Shown here in pieces: positions 33,381 through 44,639 of a DNA stretch of 64,000 nt. The DNA lies in assembly GCA_963969495.1 (NCBI GenBank), contig OZ018321.1, forward strand, positions 123,642,521-123,706,520, written 5' to 3'. This DNA comes from Ceratothoa steindachneri. Lineage: Eukaryota > Arthropoda > Malacostraca > Isopoda > Cymothoidae. A program made the translations under genes and the position numbers. Each line of letters opens with the position of its first letter. Position 1 is the stretch's first letter. A model generated the notes under the pieces. The model worked only from the letters and a program-made list of their open reading frames with translations, did no database searches and was not told where the DNA came from.

Positions 33381-34675
33381 CGAGGGGCCGTGAATAAGTT
33401 TTGCAATTCGGATATAAGGAAACGAGATATGAGGAAAAGTGCTTTATTATTTTTCAATATAACTACCCTCGACTTCAATGCACTTGCGCCACTTGTCCCT
33501 GAGGCTTCGAATTCCAGACAACCAGAAATCTCCCGACTGCTGTTCAATTCACTCCTGGACGGCGAGTTGGACATCTTCATCGTCCCCAAACCGGCGTCCA
33601 CGCCATGCAGCCTTCAGCTGGCGGAATAAAAAGTAGTTGCTAGGGGCGACATCTGGACTGTAGGGAAAATAGTTGAGCTCCTCGAATCCAAACTCACGCA
33701 GGGCAGCTTGGGCAACTCTGGCCTTCTGGACAGGGGCATTGTCGTGGAGGAGCAGGACACCGCGTGTCAACTTGCCGAGCCGCTTCTGGCGGATGCACTT
33801 CTTCCACCCAGCCAGTTCCTCGACGGCGTAATATTGGCCTGCGATGGTCTTTCCACAAGGCGCATAGTCCACCATCAACACTTCCTCAGAATCCCAGAAT
33901 ATGGTGGCCATGATATTTCCGGCTGAAGTTTGGGTCCGGAACTTGATGGGGGTCGTATAGCTCCTAGGCTTCCAGGCCATGCTTTCGAGCTTGGACTCGG
34001 GATCCCAGTGATGGACAAACGTTTCATTACCTGTCGCTATGCATGACTCAAATCCCGCCGGGTCTTGGTTGTACAGGTGCACCAGCTCCTCCGAACTTTG
34101 ACGACGTTGAAGTCGATCAAGTTGCATGAGGTTTCTAGAGACCCAACGAGCAGAGACCTTGGTCATGGATAAATTGTCGTGGATGATGATGATAACACTT
34201 TCATGTGATATTCCAAGTTCTCGCTCGATTTCTTCGATCTTAACCCGTCGATTTTTGAGGAACATCCTCTCCCTACCGGCCATATTGTCCTCGTTGGTCA
34301 CGTCTGACGGGCGTCCTGGACAGGAGTCATCTTCAAGGGACTCACGACAATGGCGGAACTCTCTATTCCATCAAGTAATGGTTGCATAGGAAGGGGTGTG
34401 TCGGTGTAAACTGCAACCATGCGTTAATGGTTATCTTTTGCATTCTTGACTTCCTTGGTAAAAATTTGATCACTGCGCGGAGCTCAACCTTCTCCATTGT
34501 TGAAAGATTTGTGACTGACGATCTGCGATCAGCTACTGCTTCTTAAATAGACGAGGCAGGAGCGTGCGAATGCAGGTCCTGACTTGTCATAACTTGTCCT
34601 AACACCCCCACAAACAGCCATCCCTCTTTCTCTGTTTTTCCCTACCTATTCGCAAAACCTATTGAAGGCACCTCG
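33381..34675 (-). mobile_element. Full-length Mos1-type mariner element
   Basis: 1295 bp bounded by TA on both sides (33379-33380 and 34676-34677). The ends are inverted: CGAGGGGCCGTGAATAAGTT on the left against CGAGGTGCCTTCAATAGGTT read inward from the right. It contains one transposase gene on the minus strand, as in all mariners. Size, ends and TA duplication indicate a complete insertion; coding damage shows it is immobile by itself. Confidence 0.92.
33447..34497 (-). pseudogene. Mariner transposase, inactivated (first catalytic Asp replaced by Asn)
   Basis: Start ATG at 34495-34497 (MEKVELRAVIKF), then frameshifts in the DNA-binding domain; the frame is clean from 34301. The catalytic domain shows ATGNETFVHHWDPESKLESM, GVLLLHDNAPVQKARVAQAA (second Asp) and YFPYSPDVAPSNYFLFRQLK (third Asp, the MOS1-type DD34D family). 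The first acid should be GDE but reads GNE; the codon AAT is at 34026-34028 on the plus strand as ATT. A TGA after LAVQE (where the family has Trp) interrupts the end; the remaining frame gives GIRSLRDKWRKCIEVEGSYI and ends at TAA 33447-33449. The linker WVSRNLMQLDRLQRR corresponds to the WVPR(N/H)L motif. It cannot catalyse excision. Confidence 0.92.
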
Positions 34676-34677
34676 TA

Positions 34678-35254
34678 TCTGTCTCGTTGGTTCCTTTATC
34701 TCCCTCAAGAAAGCTTTAGCATAGTCATTCTCAACCTATTCTCAAGATGTTGGAGGTGCATTTACAATTTAATGCCATTTCCCCATTACTTTTCCCATTT
34801 GGATCCTTTGAATGTTGGATATTATTATATTATTTCTATTTACTTGACACTCCTTAAAATCTGATAACTGAGATAAGTGGTATTTTTTCACTCTTTCCAT
34901 TATGATCCAGAACATGATACCTATTGTATTCGGAAGATCTCCAGTTCCCTACTATTTTTTACTTGCCAGGTTTTGTTTGAGTTATAGTTGTGTCGGACAT
35001 AATATAAGTTTATTTCAAATGTTTCATTTCAGGAGAAAAAGGGAAAAAAATGCCAGGTTACTCAAAACGAGCGGTAAACTTTGTTTAATTCGTGGTAGTG
35101 TCCGCACTGGAGCCTTGTCAGGGGGACCTTATGAAAAGTAGGGTTAACTTTTCTTCTGGGTTAATTCAAAGGGCATGTCAAGTAGTATCGGGGGGATTTG
35201 AGCTCTCCCGGCCTCAAAATCCTTAGTTTACCCCCACAAGCCCAATGCATGTAT

Positions 35255-35328
<74 letters not shown>

Positions 35329-36812
35329 TTGCTAACTTCACCACTTTTTTCCAACCTGTCCTTACAAACATTTCTTTGGGTTATATCCTCGTTGTTCTGG
35401 TACGGAGTGTGTCTGTTGATGGTTTGGTAGGTAATGGTGGATGGCATATGCGAAAGAGTAATTCATTGGTGCATATCGATCTGTTTAGAGAGGTTTGCAA
35501 ATATGTCTGGGTGCCTGGTAGTAGGTTGCATGCAATGGTATGGGTGGCTTGGATTTCGTGTACTATGGAGAAATTGCGTTCTGCGGAGGAAGAGATGGTA
35601 GTTTATGACTAAGACTTTAACTTCAGAGTGTAACTAATATATTAAAAAAAGTGTGGGTGCATTCGATGGCCAATTAGAGTGCTATTCTTTGTTTCTTCTC
35701 TCGAGTGGAGACGAGATTTTGTCACAATATGAGAGAGATGTAGACGAATGAGGGGTTGATAATCTCCTCGTAAGAATTAACGAAAATTCCGTTAGAGTGC
35801 AAAACAGTGATTGGTTCGTGTTTGTGCTCAGAATGTGTTAATAATAGTATTAGCTTTTATTATTGGTCCCTCTCTGCGGTCGAAAAGTTAATTATGTGTT
35901 CATTTTAATCCTGAACTCTGTAGATGATCTATTTAACCTAATTGATTTTTAGATTCATTTGTACCTAGAGCTCTTTAGATCAAAGCTACTCTGGAGGGCG
36001 GGTGTTATCGGTCCCGAGAAAAGTATGAAAAATCATATTGATTATAGGCTCCATTCCATAGTTTCGGCTACTCTACTACTGGTGGAAGTTGCACGATAAG
36101 ATCTTCAGGGAAAAAATCAAAGCTACTCACTTCTGCCCTCTATCTGCTACGCCAATGCCTCTATATTACAAATGCGTTAATGGAATTGCACACCCCGCGA
36201 TTCCTGTAACATGCTCCTCCTCCTAATAAGTTTAATCATCACTTGAACATCATAGTAATAAAAAAGCCATTAGTAACTCCAATGCTAAAAGTATCGAATA
36301 GCTCTGAAATAATTGGCACAGCTGCATACATCCTAAAGACGCAATTTTTAATGACGGTATGAAAGGCATAAGATGGCTTCTTTTATAATTTTACCGTTTC
36401 TTCCTTTCTAATAACATATAATTCACCTATTCAATTTGGGAACCATTTCTGTAGTAAAATCAGATATTGCGTATTAATATTCATGAAGAGAATATAACAA
36501 TTGGCAAGTAGAGAAATTCGCAATCTCGCTCCAGATAAACAAAGAGGAATTGACTGAAATTAGGTGGTTGATATGTATTAGAGGACATTCGTTCTGGAAT
36601 GATATGTATAATGAGAAAGCTAACAAATTACAACCTCTATCATATTTCTTCTTTGCATAGATTGATTTATTTATTAAATTCTACATTTGGATGTAGAAAA
36701 AAGTTGGTTTTCATTTACTTAAATTATTTAATTTTATAGAACTATGCATTCAAAGTTAATTGCGCTTCACCTATCAAACAGCAATTTAACGTAACTTGAA
36801 TAATAATAACAA
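34678..36812. other. No gene recognised; contains an (AT)n array at about 35257-35328
   Basis: Short plus frames at 34902-35141 and 35376-35612 and a minus frame at 35223-35447 have no recognisable family; the last crosses the AT array. 35640-36812 is AT-rich without protein-like frames. Confidence 0.5.
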
Positions 36813-36813
36813 T

Positions 36814-36814
36814 G

Positions 36815-36840
<26 letters not shown>
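36814..36840. repeat. (AT)n microsatellite
   Basis: Short array at the 3' end of the minus-strand PLE. Confidence 0.9.
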
Positions 36841-36845
<5 letters not shown>

Positions 36846-38028
36846 GTGAAAGAAATCAATAGCGAGTTATGGTATATGATAGGGAAACCACTCTATAGGG
36901 GTATAAAATTTATTTATGAGATTAGTTTCAGGATGAGGTTTACCATATCCTCTTTAGTCGTATACTGAGAATGGAATGGAGATCAAAGTTGCTCCACAGC
37001 TTCAATCTCAGTAAAAAGGGTAAGGAATGGGGAAAAAGGGTCATTAATCAAGGGGTGTCGTTCTAAGATCATTAACTATACTGTTTACCATCAGGATACG
37101 GGAATAGGAGCTACATTTAAATTGACAGTCTGAGAGATTAAAATTGTGAATTTCTCCTATTAGTATCGATTCTACAATTTTTCTTCTACGGAAATCTTTA
37201 CAATTATATATTATTTGGGCCTTTGAATAATATATTTGGTTGTATTAATTGCTAATATGATCAAAAATGCTGGATGTAGTACTACCTCACCTGACTTCAC
37301 CTTTATGTTCATATATTCGTTTTTTTAATGTTTTCCCACTCTCTTCTATATATGTAGAACAAGAAACAGTTAGTGGATTCACACGGGATTACATATACAC
37401 CTGCCTAAATGGAGTAAGAGTATTTACAGGTGGCTTGAACTGAGGAGTGGAGTAAATGTGAGGAATAGACAATTCGTAGTACTCACTTTCTTTTTATTCT
37501 TGGGGCGGTAATGAGTAGATTTTGCTTTAGATAATATTTCTTTGATGAAGTGGAGGGGACAATTTAATTCAATGAAAGTGTTAGCTGTATATGTAATCTC
37601 GTCTTCTAAAAACGAAGGACCACAGATTCTAATTTCTCGCAAGTACATACCTGTTACAAACCTTTTATAATGTTAACATCATGAAGTGAAAAGAAATTGT
37701 GGTAAGAGTTAGAATCGGTTGGTTTACGGTACACAGAGAAGATACTCGTAATTTGGTCAATGACTTGCATGTTTGATATCGAGAAAGGCTATACAATTAT
37801 CTTTTTCCTATTCTACCTTTAAAATTGATGGTAAGATGAAGGGCGTTAAGATTTTTAAGGAAATTTTGGAATAAATTTGAACATTTTATAGGCTAAATCG
37901 TTATGGTATCGTCTACATAGCTAAACCACCTAAAGTTTGAATGTGGAATAACAGAGAGGAATAAGGTAACTTCAAAATGTTCAATAAAAAGGTTACAGAG
38001 TATGGGCGATAAGGGATTGCTTCATTAG
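36841..38028 (-). pseudogene. Penelope-like element: RT C-terminal half, GIY-YIG domain and 3' end
   Basis: On the minus strand from about 38028: SPIAHILCNLFIEHFEVTLF, FSYVDDTITI (RT catalytic YVDD intact), HLTINFKGRIG, then YVLARN and, in a 74-codon frame, GPSFLEDEITYTANTFIELN and CPLHFIKEILSKAKSTHYRP. Next come GVYVIPCESTNC (a CPY/CEF-type finger before the nuclease), EESGKTLKKRI, EHKGEVR, and RRRKIVESILIGEIHNFNLS, where the catalytic Glu (VES) is present. The 3' region includes AAGAGGATATGG with CATCCTGAAACTAATCTC near 36915-36955, a hammerhead-like terminal block. Several frameshifts. It stops abruptly at about 38028 against a Tc1-like relic, so the fingers part of RT is missing. Confidence 0.85.
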
Positions 38029-38039
38029 CTGGAACATTA

Positions 38040-38449
38040 GTGAACTGGTTATCTACAACAAGGCTAACAGAAGGCTACCTTCCATGTGATGAAACCATGA
38101 ATTGACAGAAGTACAAAGCTTTCCTCAGAGATTACATGTTCCCCTTAGCATGAGACAAATACGGATATGCAGTTAATGTGATTTTCGAAGAGGACAATGC
38201 CACATGTCATAATTCTAATTCCACCATAAAGTAGTTCGGTGAGAACAAAATCACAGCGATGGAATGGTCAATCCAGGACCTAGAAAAGTCCGTAATACGT
38301 CGTAGGTCAGCGTCCTATGTGCAACTGAAGTCAGTCATCACCGATGAATGGGCTATCATCACACACCTCAGGTATCATACCCTCATATCGAGCATGCGTC
38401 GAACACTAAATGCTATCATTACTGAGAAGAGGTTCTTGAAGCACTACTA
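38040..38449 (+). pseudogene. Tc1-like transposase, C-terminal part
   Basis: Frames give QKYKAFLRDYMFPLA, VNVIFEEDNATCHNSNSTIK (the FQEDNAPCH box with the second catalytic Asp), FGENKITAMEWS, then an abrupt jump to QDLEKSVIRRRSAS, followed by VQLKSVITDEWAIITHLRYH and LISSMRRTLNAIITEKRFLK, ending in TAA. The expected PSQSPDLNPIEN stretch between MEW and the KSV block is deleted, which removes the third catalytic residue. TGA and TAG replace residues in the first half. It abuts the minus-strand PLE. Only about the last 40 percent of a Tc1 transposase is present. Confidence 0.7.
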
Positions 38450-38619
38450 AGGTTCATGTATTAGTTTGGTTTTCTGTAATTTTAATATAGCTTCATCTTC
38501 TTATGTTATATACTCGTATTACTAATGTTACATGTTTTGGCCATTTATAATTTATTCCTATTTATTCCTGCTTTTTTTAGTTATATTTCTATTGATATAC
38601 AATAAAAAGTCAAGAACAT

Positions 38620-38620
38620 A

Positions 38621-38692
<72 letters not shown>
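38620..38692. repeat. (AT)n microsatellite
   Basis: Two tracts split by TTCATATA near 38661. Confidence 0.95.
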
Positions 38693-38695
<3 letters not shown>

Positions 38696-39014
38696 CCTCA
38701 TCTCTTGGAAAATTAGTACTGTCTGGCAGTAAACCTTCAATTACTCAAACGCACTGGCATCCAGGCATCTTAATAGAGGCACATATGAAAACATTTCCTC
38801 TGTGACCATTCTTGTATTCAGCAGCGATAAAAATCCTTTCACCTATTGTGGGATAGGAATCTTAGAGTAAGTCAAACAGTAATCATTTTCTTCATTTAAG
38901 ATCCCAGAGTCAAAACAAAGACGAATGTTGCTCGCTCTTCTTACCTCAACTCAATGCTTTGACAAAATAAACACACTACTCGCCGGCCAACTGATGTAGA
39001 TAAACTCTGTTAAC

Positions 39015-40125
39015 TTGGTTCTTGAAACTGGACGATTGAATAAAATAAGCCCCTCGCATACACTTTTACTATATGAGAAGAAACTTTATCATTCTTTTTA
39101 TTGCACGAACCACACAATATATACATGCATTAAACACCACACTTTTCATAAATACACAAAGGCTAATAACTATATACAACAACTACTACGGCCAAGACCC
39201 ACTTAAACACATTACACTCATATGTGCCTGAATGATAAAAAGCTTGCAGCTAGATTGCACATTTTAGTTGCGCGATGTGATCTTCATAGCGGATGATGCT
39301 CGCTGCATTGACCCTTCCTTCTTGTTACGGCGCGTGAAGAGGATGATGGGCATGGGTTCACCAAGATACATAACCGTACATTACAAAAGCCGCAACCTCA
39401 CTGACACTAACGACACCCTCTACGCATTCAACTACTATTGCCCCCTCGTACTTCCACAACATAACCAAACCCTTTGGACGAGAGAACTTCCAGGAATTCT
39501 AAGAATCGTGTCGGCTTTCTCGAACCGCTTTTTGTACAGATGGAAGTCGTCGGAAATACCTCCAATTACCGTCGATGAAACAAAACAGCATACAATCAAT
39601 TTCAAGTCCGATTCCCCCCCTTCCCTAACTGGCCTTCCCCCCACATTATTATAACACTTAACACAAAACATATTCCCTACACACACAGCCCTCCCAAATG
39701 CCTTACTCGAATCAGACGATTTTTCACACATCTTCAAAACTTTACACAACATAATTCTTCACAAACCTAACAAAATCTTAAAACGCACCAGCAACTCACA
39801 TGTCTATTGCACTCTTAATCACCTAGACGAATATTCGAACATAAAATTAGAATTCGTCTCCGGAATTACCTGGATGGTTCTCTTTCTGCCAATATTGCAT
39901 TTGGACACGCCAGTCGTCTCAGGTTGTTATAGCTACAGTTCATGACTTTAGACAAAAGAAGGTTAGACAAAATCAAGAACATTTTCATTAGCAAGGATGT
40001 GAAGCAGGCTTTCGAAAATCTGTGGCGCGAGTGACTCCGTTGGAATCTAGCCAAACTTACTGAGCTCCCTCTGTGCAACAGAAAGCTTCTATTTCACTAC
40101 CTCACTGACAGGAGATGACATATTA
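39015..40125 (+). pseudogene. Unassigned protein-coding relic
   Basis: The main frame runs from 39268 to a TAA at 39652-39654 (128 codons) and continues open for another 96 codons to TGA at 39943-39945. A neighbouring frame is open at 39843-40110 with two stops (GSLSANIAFGHASRLRLL, LDKRRLDKIKNIFISKDVKQ, LCNRKLLFHYLTDRR). Upstream, ATG 39222 opens MCLNDKKLAARLHILVARCD in the frame before. Codon use is varied and C-rich, unlike the AT-rich noise around, and the pieces overlap as if one gene had suffered two or three frameshifts. Recognisable bits include FIADDARCIDPSFLLRRV and NRFLYRWKSSEIPPITVD. I do not recognise the family; it does not look like RT, integrase, a DDE transposase or GIY-YIG. 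It could be a host gene fragment, a captured gene, or a viral relic. No function is proposed. Confidence 0.45.
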
Positions 40126-41560
40126 AAGAAAATAACTCTATTTGCACCACGCTCTGGCCTACCCGAGGGTAGCGCGCCGTCGTATACGCTATTCATCATA
40201 TTCACAAATGAAATCCCACGGCGGTCAGGCAACTGCGGGCACACGCACACAGTGTCCTATGCTGCCGTCCAAACGATTCACGTCTCCGGACAGGGCACAT
40301 ATACAATCGCACAATGGGCACATATGATACTAAGTAAGGAGACATATTATGAGGAGAAGTGGCTCATAACCACACATTTTCTGAAGACAGAGATTACTAC
40401 ATGCACAACATATAAATCTCCACACACACACACCAAACCTTGAATACACAGCTCCCATAGCACTAATATACAAACTTTGCAGCAAGTTAAGTAGGCCACA
40501 TTCTACAAATAACTAAACTTCCGCCTGCACCAAAACTTAACAAAGACAAGAGCAAAACGAACAAACACATAATGCTTCGTAGATTTTACCATGCCATTTT
40601 TAACCTACAACTACACATAAACAAACTGGTTCGACTATTCTTTACCTCTTTATGACACTCACAGCCGCGAGTCACAACTGTAATAAGAGAGAACAGAGAA
40701 TGTATAACCCTGTGCTGAAGTGCAGGTGTCTCTCTCATAGATACACACACATGTGCACATTGCACGACAGTAACAAACACTAGTCAAGACTTACAACCAA
40801 ACGGGCTTAACCCTACAATTGGAAAACCCGTAAGAAACCGCAAATACATCGAACTACTCGCCAGGCTACACGTTTGGTTGACATTTCGATTATCCACAAT
40901 CAACACCAAACGACAAACACGTTATCAGCATCATAAATTTCGCGTTTCTTTCACTTGCGCCTCTCCATTACATTCACCCCCTGCATCGTCAGTCTAATAC
41001 CAATACGTACACGGACAGAAACACGACGTATCGTTGTCTAGCCACCCATCTTTAACTCTTCCTATCCTAATTTTCTGTATCATCATCATCATCTCTTTCT
41101 TATTCATTCAGAGAATCATCCATTCATTGTATGCTCGCGGCAGTTACACCCATAACAACCATGGTCTTTGAAATTCAATCCAACAGACCTTTATTCACTA
41201 TCACTATGTTAAATCCTTCGGAGAAAATATTGCGTCAAAGGTGATGAAGTGAAAATTATTGAATGGCAATTTAGCTAACAATTTTTTCTTGCCTGCGTTA
41301 GAAAATAAAAAGGTTTAATATCTGGAATTAGGATTGATGTAGGACACATTTAGCCAAAAAGAAGAGAGGTTTGTGTGCAAGTTTCTAGATTTCTACCAAG
41401 GCTGATGCTTGAATTCCCCACAAATTCGTGTCTCACCCGGAGTGTCGAATCGACTTACCAACCACAAGTTTTTATGCAACAATGCCAAAATTAAATGCAA
41501 CTACATCGAACAAACCAATGACTTCCAAAACGATGCATCTACTTTGAGCCAATAAAAAAG
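40126..41560. other. No gene recognised; A+C-rich plus strand
   Basis: The plus strand remains noticeably A- and C-rich to about 41100 (CACACACA at 40426-40434 and many ACA words), continuing the composition of the preceding relic. Frames at 40142-40443 plus and 40586-40780 minus are short and unassigned. Confidence 0.45.
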
Positions 41561-41830
41561 GAAACTTTTACCATTTTTACCGTGCAAGCTCAGGATGCTT
41601 TACCTCATACGTGGATATCCAAATCAAGCAAATTTATTCTTTGGAAAGAGTACCAAATGACGCTTAAAAACTCAAGTAAAATACATACGCAGTAATAGCT
41701 TGTATTTTATTCTTTCTATGCAAGTGAGTCCACCAAATTAACTTTGAAAGATATCCGAGCTGCCATTTTTGGGAAATATAAATAGATCCGGCTCAAAGAA
41801 TGAAACCTTTACCATTTTTACCGTGCAAGC
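41561..41830 (+). repeat. Pair of 29-30-bp direct repeats
   Basis: GAAACTTTTACCATTTTTAC plus CGTGCAAGC at 41561-41589 recurs with one change as GAAACCTTTACCATTTTTAC plus CGTGCAAGC at 41802-41830. The copies are 241 bp apart. No terminal-repeat element could be identified. Confidence 0.75.
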
Positions 41831-42384
41831 GGAAAGTCTGAGCTCTGGTTTCACATGAGAATCTTTCGTTCGGTGTCTTTCGCCCCACCGTCAAGAAAAG
41901 CTTAAGGTTCTGGCCACAGAAAAACCATGGGACAACTCACTACTTCTATTACACGAGCTCATAGAGAATACTTCTAAACAAAGGTCACCGATGTCACAAA
42001 TGACCCTTCCAACGACTTACAGAGCAGATAGATAAAGGTAGCACTTTTCCGAATATAAAAGGATCTGGCAATAGTCTAGCAAAGGATGGCTACTGTTGAA
42101 AGATTAAAAACTCATTGCAGAGAACGCAAACTTCGAGTTCACGCAATTATCCTGTTTTCAAGTATGGTGAATACTGGTACTAATGCCAAGTTAGTGAACA
42201 GGCACAACGTCGTCCGTCTAACTGTAAGGACAATGTTAATTTAGGGAACATTTGAAGGAGGCAGGAATAACGTACAGTTAATCCATTTATCCCCATAGCT
42301 CTGCCAACACCTCATCAACCCTTTCAACTAAAGAGGATTCTTATGACTGCGAAGATAACTTCGCATACACCGCATTAAATTGGT

Positions 42385-42540
42385 AGGATTGAGGTTAGAT
42401 TTCAGGCAGAACTTGTACCTCTGAGATATTTAATGTGCAATTATTGGTGTTGATTTTTTAGCCTATTACATTTTTTTAGTAGACCTGAAAAGATTGCATT
42501 TAGTAGACGATACCTCCATTCTATTCTTATGGACCATTAA
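42385..42540 (+). pseudogene. Ty3/gypsy protease C-terminal fragment
   Basis: One frame reads RLDFRQNLYL, then CAIIGVDFLAYYIFLVDLKR and LHLVDDTSI, with two stops. This matches the end of the aspartic protease in gypsy elements (PIIGADFLxxxxLLVDLxxxRLVD). The active-site DTG region upstream is not recognisable; the frames from about 42040 to 42380 are unclear. It probably belongs to the same gypsy family as the RT relic at 44.25 kb, separated by an LTR. Confidence 0.55.
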
Positions 42541-43073
42541 AGATGGTGTAATTCCTGCTTCACTTTAATTTTGTATTTTAAATACATCCATGAACCATGA
42601 TAGTTAGCTTTATAAGACAAGTAATAAATGCAATGCTTCGAAAAGTAAGCCTTGTTTCTTATCTCTTATTATTACCATATCTGCGAAGGCCTCTCAGTTT
42701 CTGATCGGCCTACGCGTTTATCTTACAAATTATTCTGGTAGTTACTAATGAGATTATACTTCTACTGAGAGACAACAAAATACATCCAATCCCGTCTCAT
42801 TGTGTCTTTCATTGATTTAGTTAAAAGATTTGGCAACCTTCATCGTATCACCTGGGATTACCGGCGTTTAAACTTAGTCACAATTCAGAGCAGGCAGCCA
42901 CTCATTTATCTCATCAATTTCACCGACAGTTTGCATATATTGTAAGGTGTTACCTAAGGTCGACCTACGTGACATGCCTCTTCAAAAGCTAATTATCAAA
43001 CGATTGAGCTTTCCCGAGTATATCCTTCCGCAATTTACATATATCTAACCGTTTTCAGACATTTCTTCAGTAT

Positions 43074-43953
43074 TGTAGCGACCGGTGTGTACGTCCAAAA
43101 TAGGACACACGCGAGAGTCGCCACACACAGAAAGTACACAGAGGAGAGAGAGAGGTAAAGTTAGCGCCGTTTATGAGAATATCACAAAGATGTAAATGTA
43201 CCAAAATTATTTCTGTTAGAGTTGGTCGAGGGAATCTTAGGCAAACATTATAATCGAAACAGAATCCAGAAGAACCTGGATATTTATCATGATTAAGTAA
43301 ATAAAGGAAGATTAGGAAGCTGTCTCCATGGCAACATGCCACCGCCCACAGAGAATTTTACCCAATAGTCGGTTGCCTTCCTTATCAATAAGTTCGGCAG
43401 TAGCCAATCAAGAATCGAGGTATCTTAATACTGACCAATTAACAGGCTGGCACATAAGAGGGAAATGTGGCTCAGTTGGACGGGAAACCTGTGGGGCGTA
43501 GCATAAATTAAACATAAAACTGTGTGAAGCCAGTAAAAAGAAGAGCACTATTAATTTTATATAGCAATATATCGCGTTATAGATCGTTCAGTTCGATCTC
43601 TCTAATTCGCGTAATTCATCTTTGTATATAGTCGTGTACATAACGCAGACATTAAGGTGTAACTCTTAAATGCTCTATTCGTTCGGCTCCTTTAGACTTT
43701 GCTCGCACTTGACCTCAACCTTAATTTATGTCATAACTTAGAACTTAAAACTTAATTAAAGAACTTTTGTAAAGTGCAATAGGGGCTAGTTTGGATAATA
43801 ATTCTATTTAAGTTTGGGTGACATCAATATCCTGACGTTCCTCTATCTCCCTGCATCAAGGCCTTATTAATCGGGAAAACAACCGTTGCACATTCTCCTC
43901 GTTAATCGCAATTTTTCGCGATTACATAACTCCCGAAATTCCGGTGTTCTACA
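43074..43953 (+). repeat. Putative LTR of a gypsy element
   Basis: Begins TGTAGCGACCGGTGTG and ends CCGGTGTTCTACA, with TGT...ACA ends. Directly after it comes GTGGTGTGG, the position and TGG-type start of a primer-binding site. It is 880 bp, contains TATATAGCAATATA near 43558 and AATAAA near 43302. Gypsy protease lies upstream and gypsy RT downstream on the same strand. Only one copy is visible, so assignment rests on end structure and context. Confidence 0.5.
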
Positions 43954-44249
43954 GTGGTGTGGTCTATCTGCCCATACTCGGGGCTTTTTGAGTCCGTTGC
44001 TAGAATAAGACCGCCCCTTGGCTTAGCGAACCCCATAGCATTCAACAAATCACTCTCTTAGGAAATAAGAAAGGGCATAGCAAACCAACTCAAGCATCTG
44101 TATCAACCAGAGTCCTTGCCAAAATATTACGCGATAACTCGCTAATCCATCACCATTACTGGCAACCAGCGTCCTCCTTCCAAGGCTTTTAGGTTGTCCT
44201 TACGATTACCTTCAATGTTCCCCCATAATTACGGACGAGCTTTAAGAGC

Positions 44250-44620
44250 CCCCATATTATATCAAAGATGTTGTGGGTCACCTTAAGTTCGTTTTTGCAT
44301 ATATTGAAGATCTATTAATCGCAAACGAGAATACAGCTCAAAAAGTGGAACATTTAGAGCAACTCTATGCAAAGTTTAAATTGAACAGCTTGCAAATAAG
44401 GACTGCAAAGTGCATATTCTGAGTACAATAACTAGACTTTTTAGGATATGATGTGAAGTCAACAAAAAGGACAAGATAGTGGCTCTCACTGATTTTCCGA
44501 GACCACTCACCTACCAAATGTTTCAGAGATTTCTAGGCCTAGTCATATTCTATAGAATATGCCGCTATAACTTTCTGACGAAGCGCACTTTCATCTCGCG
44601 GATACAATAATAAGCAGAAC
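44250..44620 (+). pseudogene. Ty3/gypsy reverse transcriptase fragment
   Basis: The frame reads KFVFAYIEDLLIANENTAQK (motif C, YIED in place of YxDD), VEHLEQLYAKFKLNSLQIRT, AKCIF, LDFLGYDVKS, then shifts to IVALTDFPRPLTYQMFQRFL and LVIFYRICRYN. This is the palm-to-thumb part of gypsy RT (FPYLDDLLIASKDxxEHxxHLxxLFxRL...KCxFGVxxLDFLGYxV...FPRPxTxxxLRRFLG). The second position of the YxDD box is a Glu-Asp pair, with the first Asp changed. Motifs A and B are absent: the fragment begins only about 300 bases after the putative LTR end, implying a large internal deletion of gag, protease and RT fingers. Confidence 0.7.
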
Positions 44621-44639
44621 AACAAAATATGTTCCAATC

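Noticed and set aside
33336..34389. Plus-strand frames across 33.3-34.4 kb
   Set aside because: Antisense shadows of the mariner transposase.
39866..40078. Minus-strand 70-codon frame
   Set aside because: Antisense shadow of the unassigned plus-strand relic, whose frames are longer and continue on both sides.
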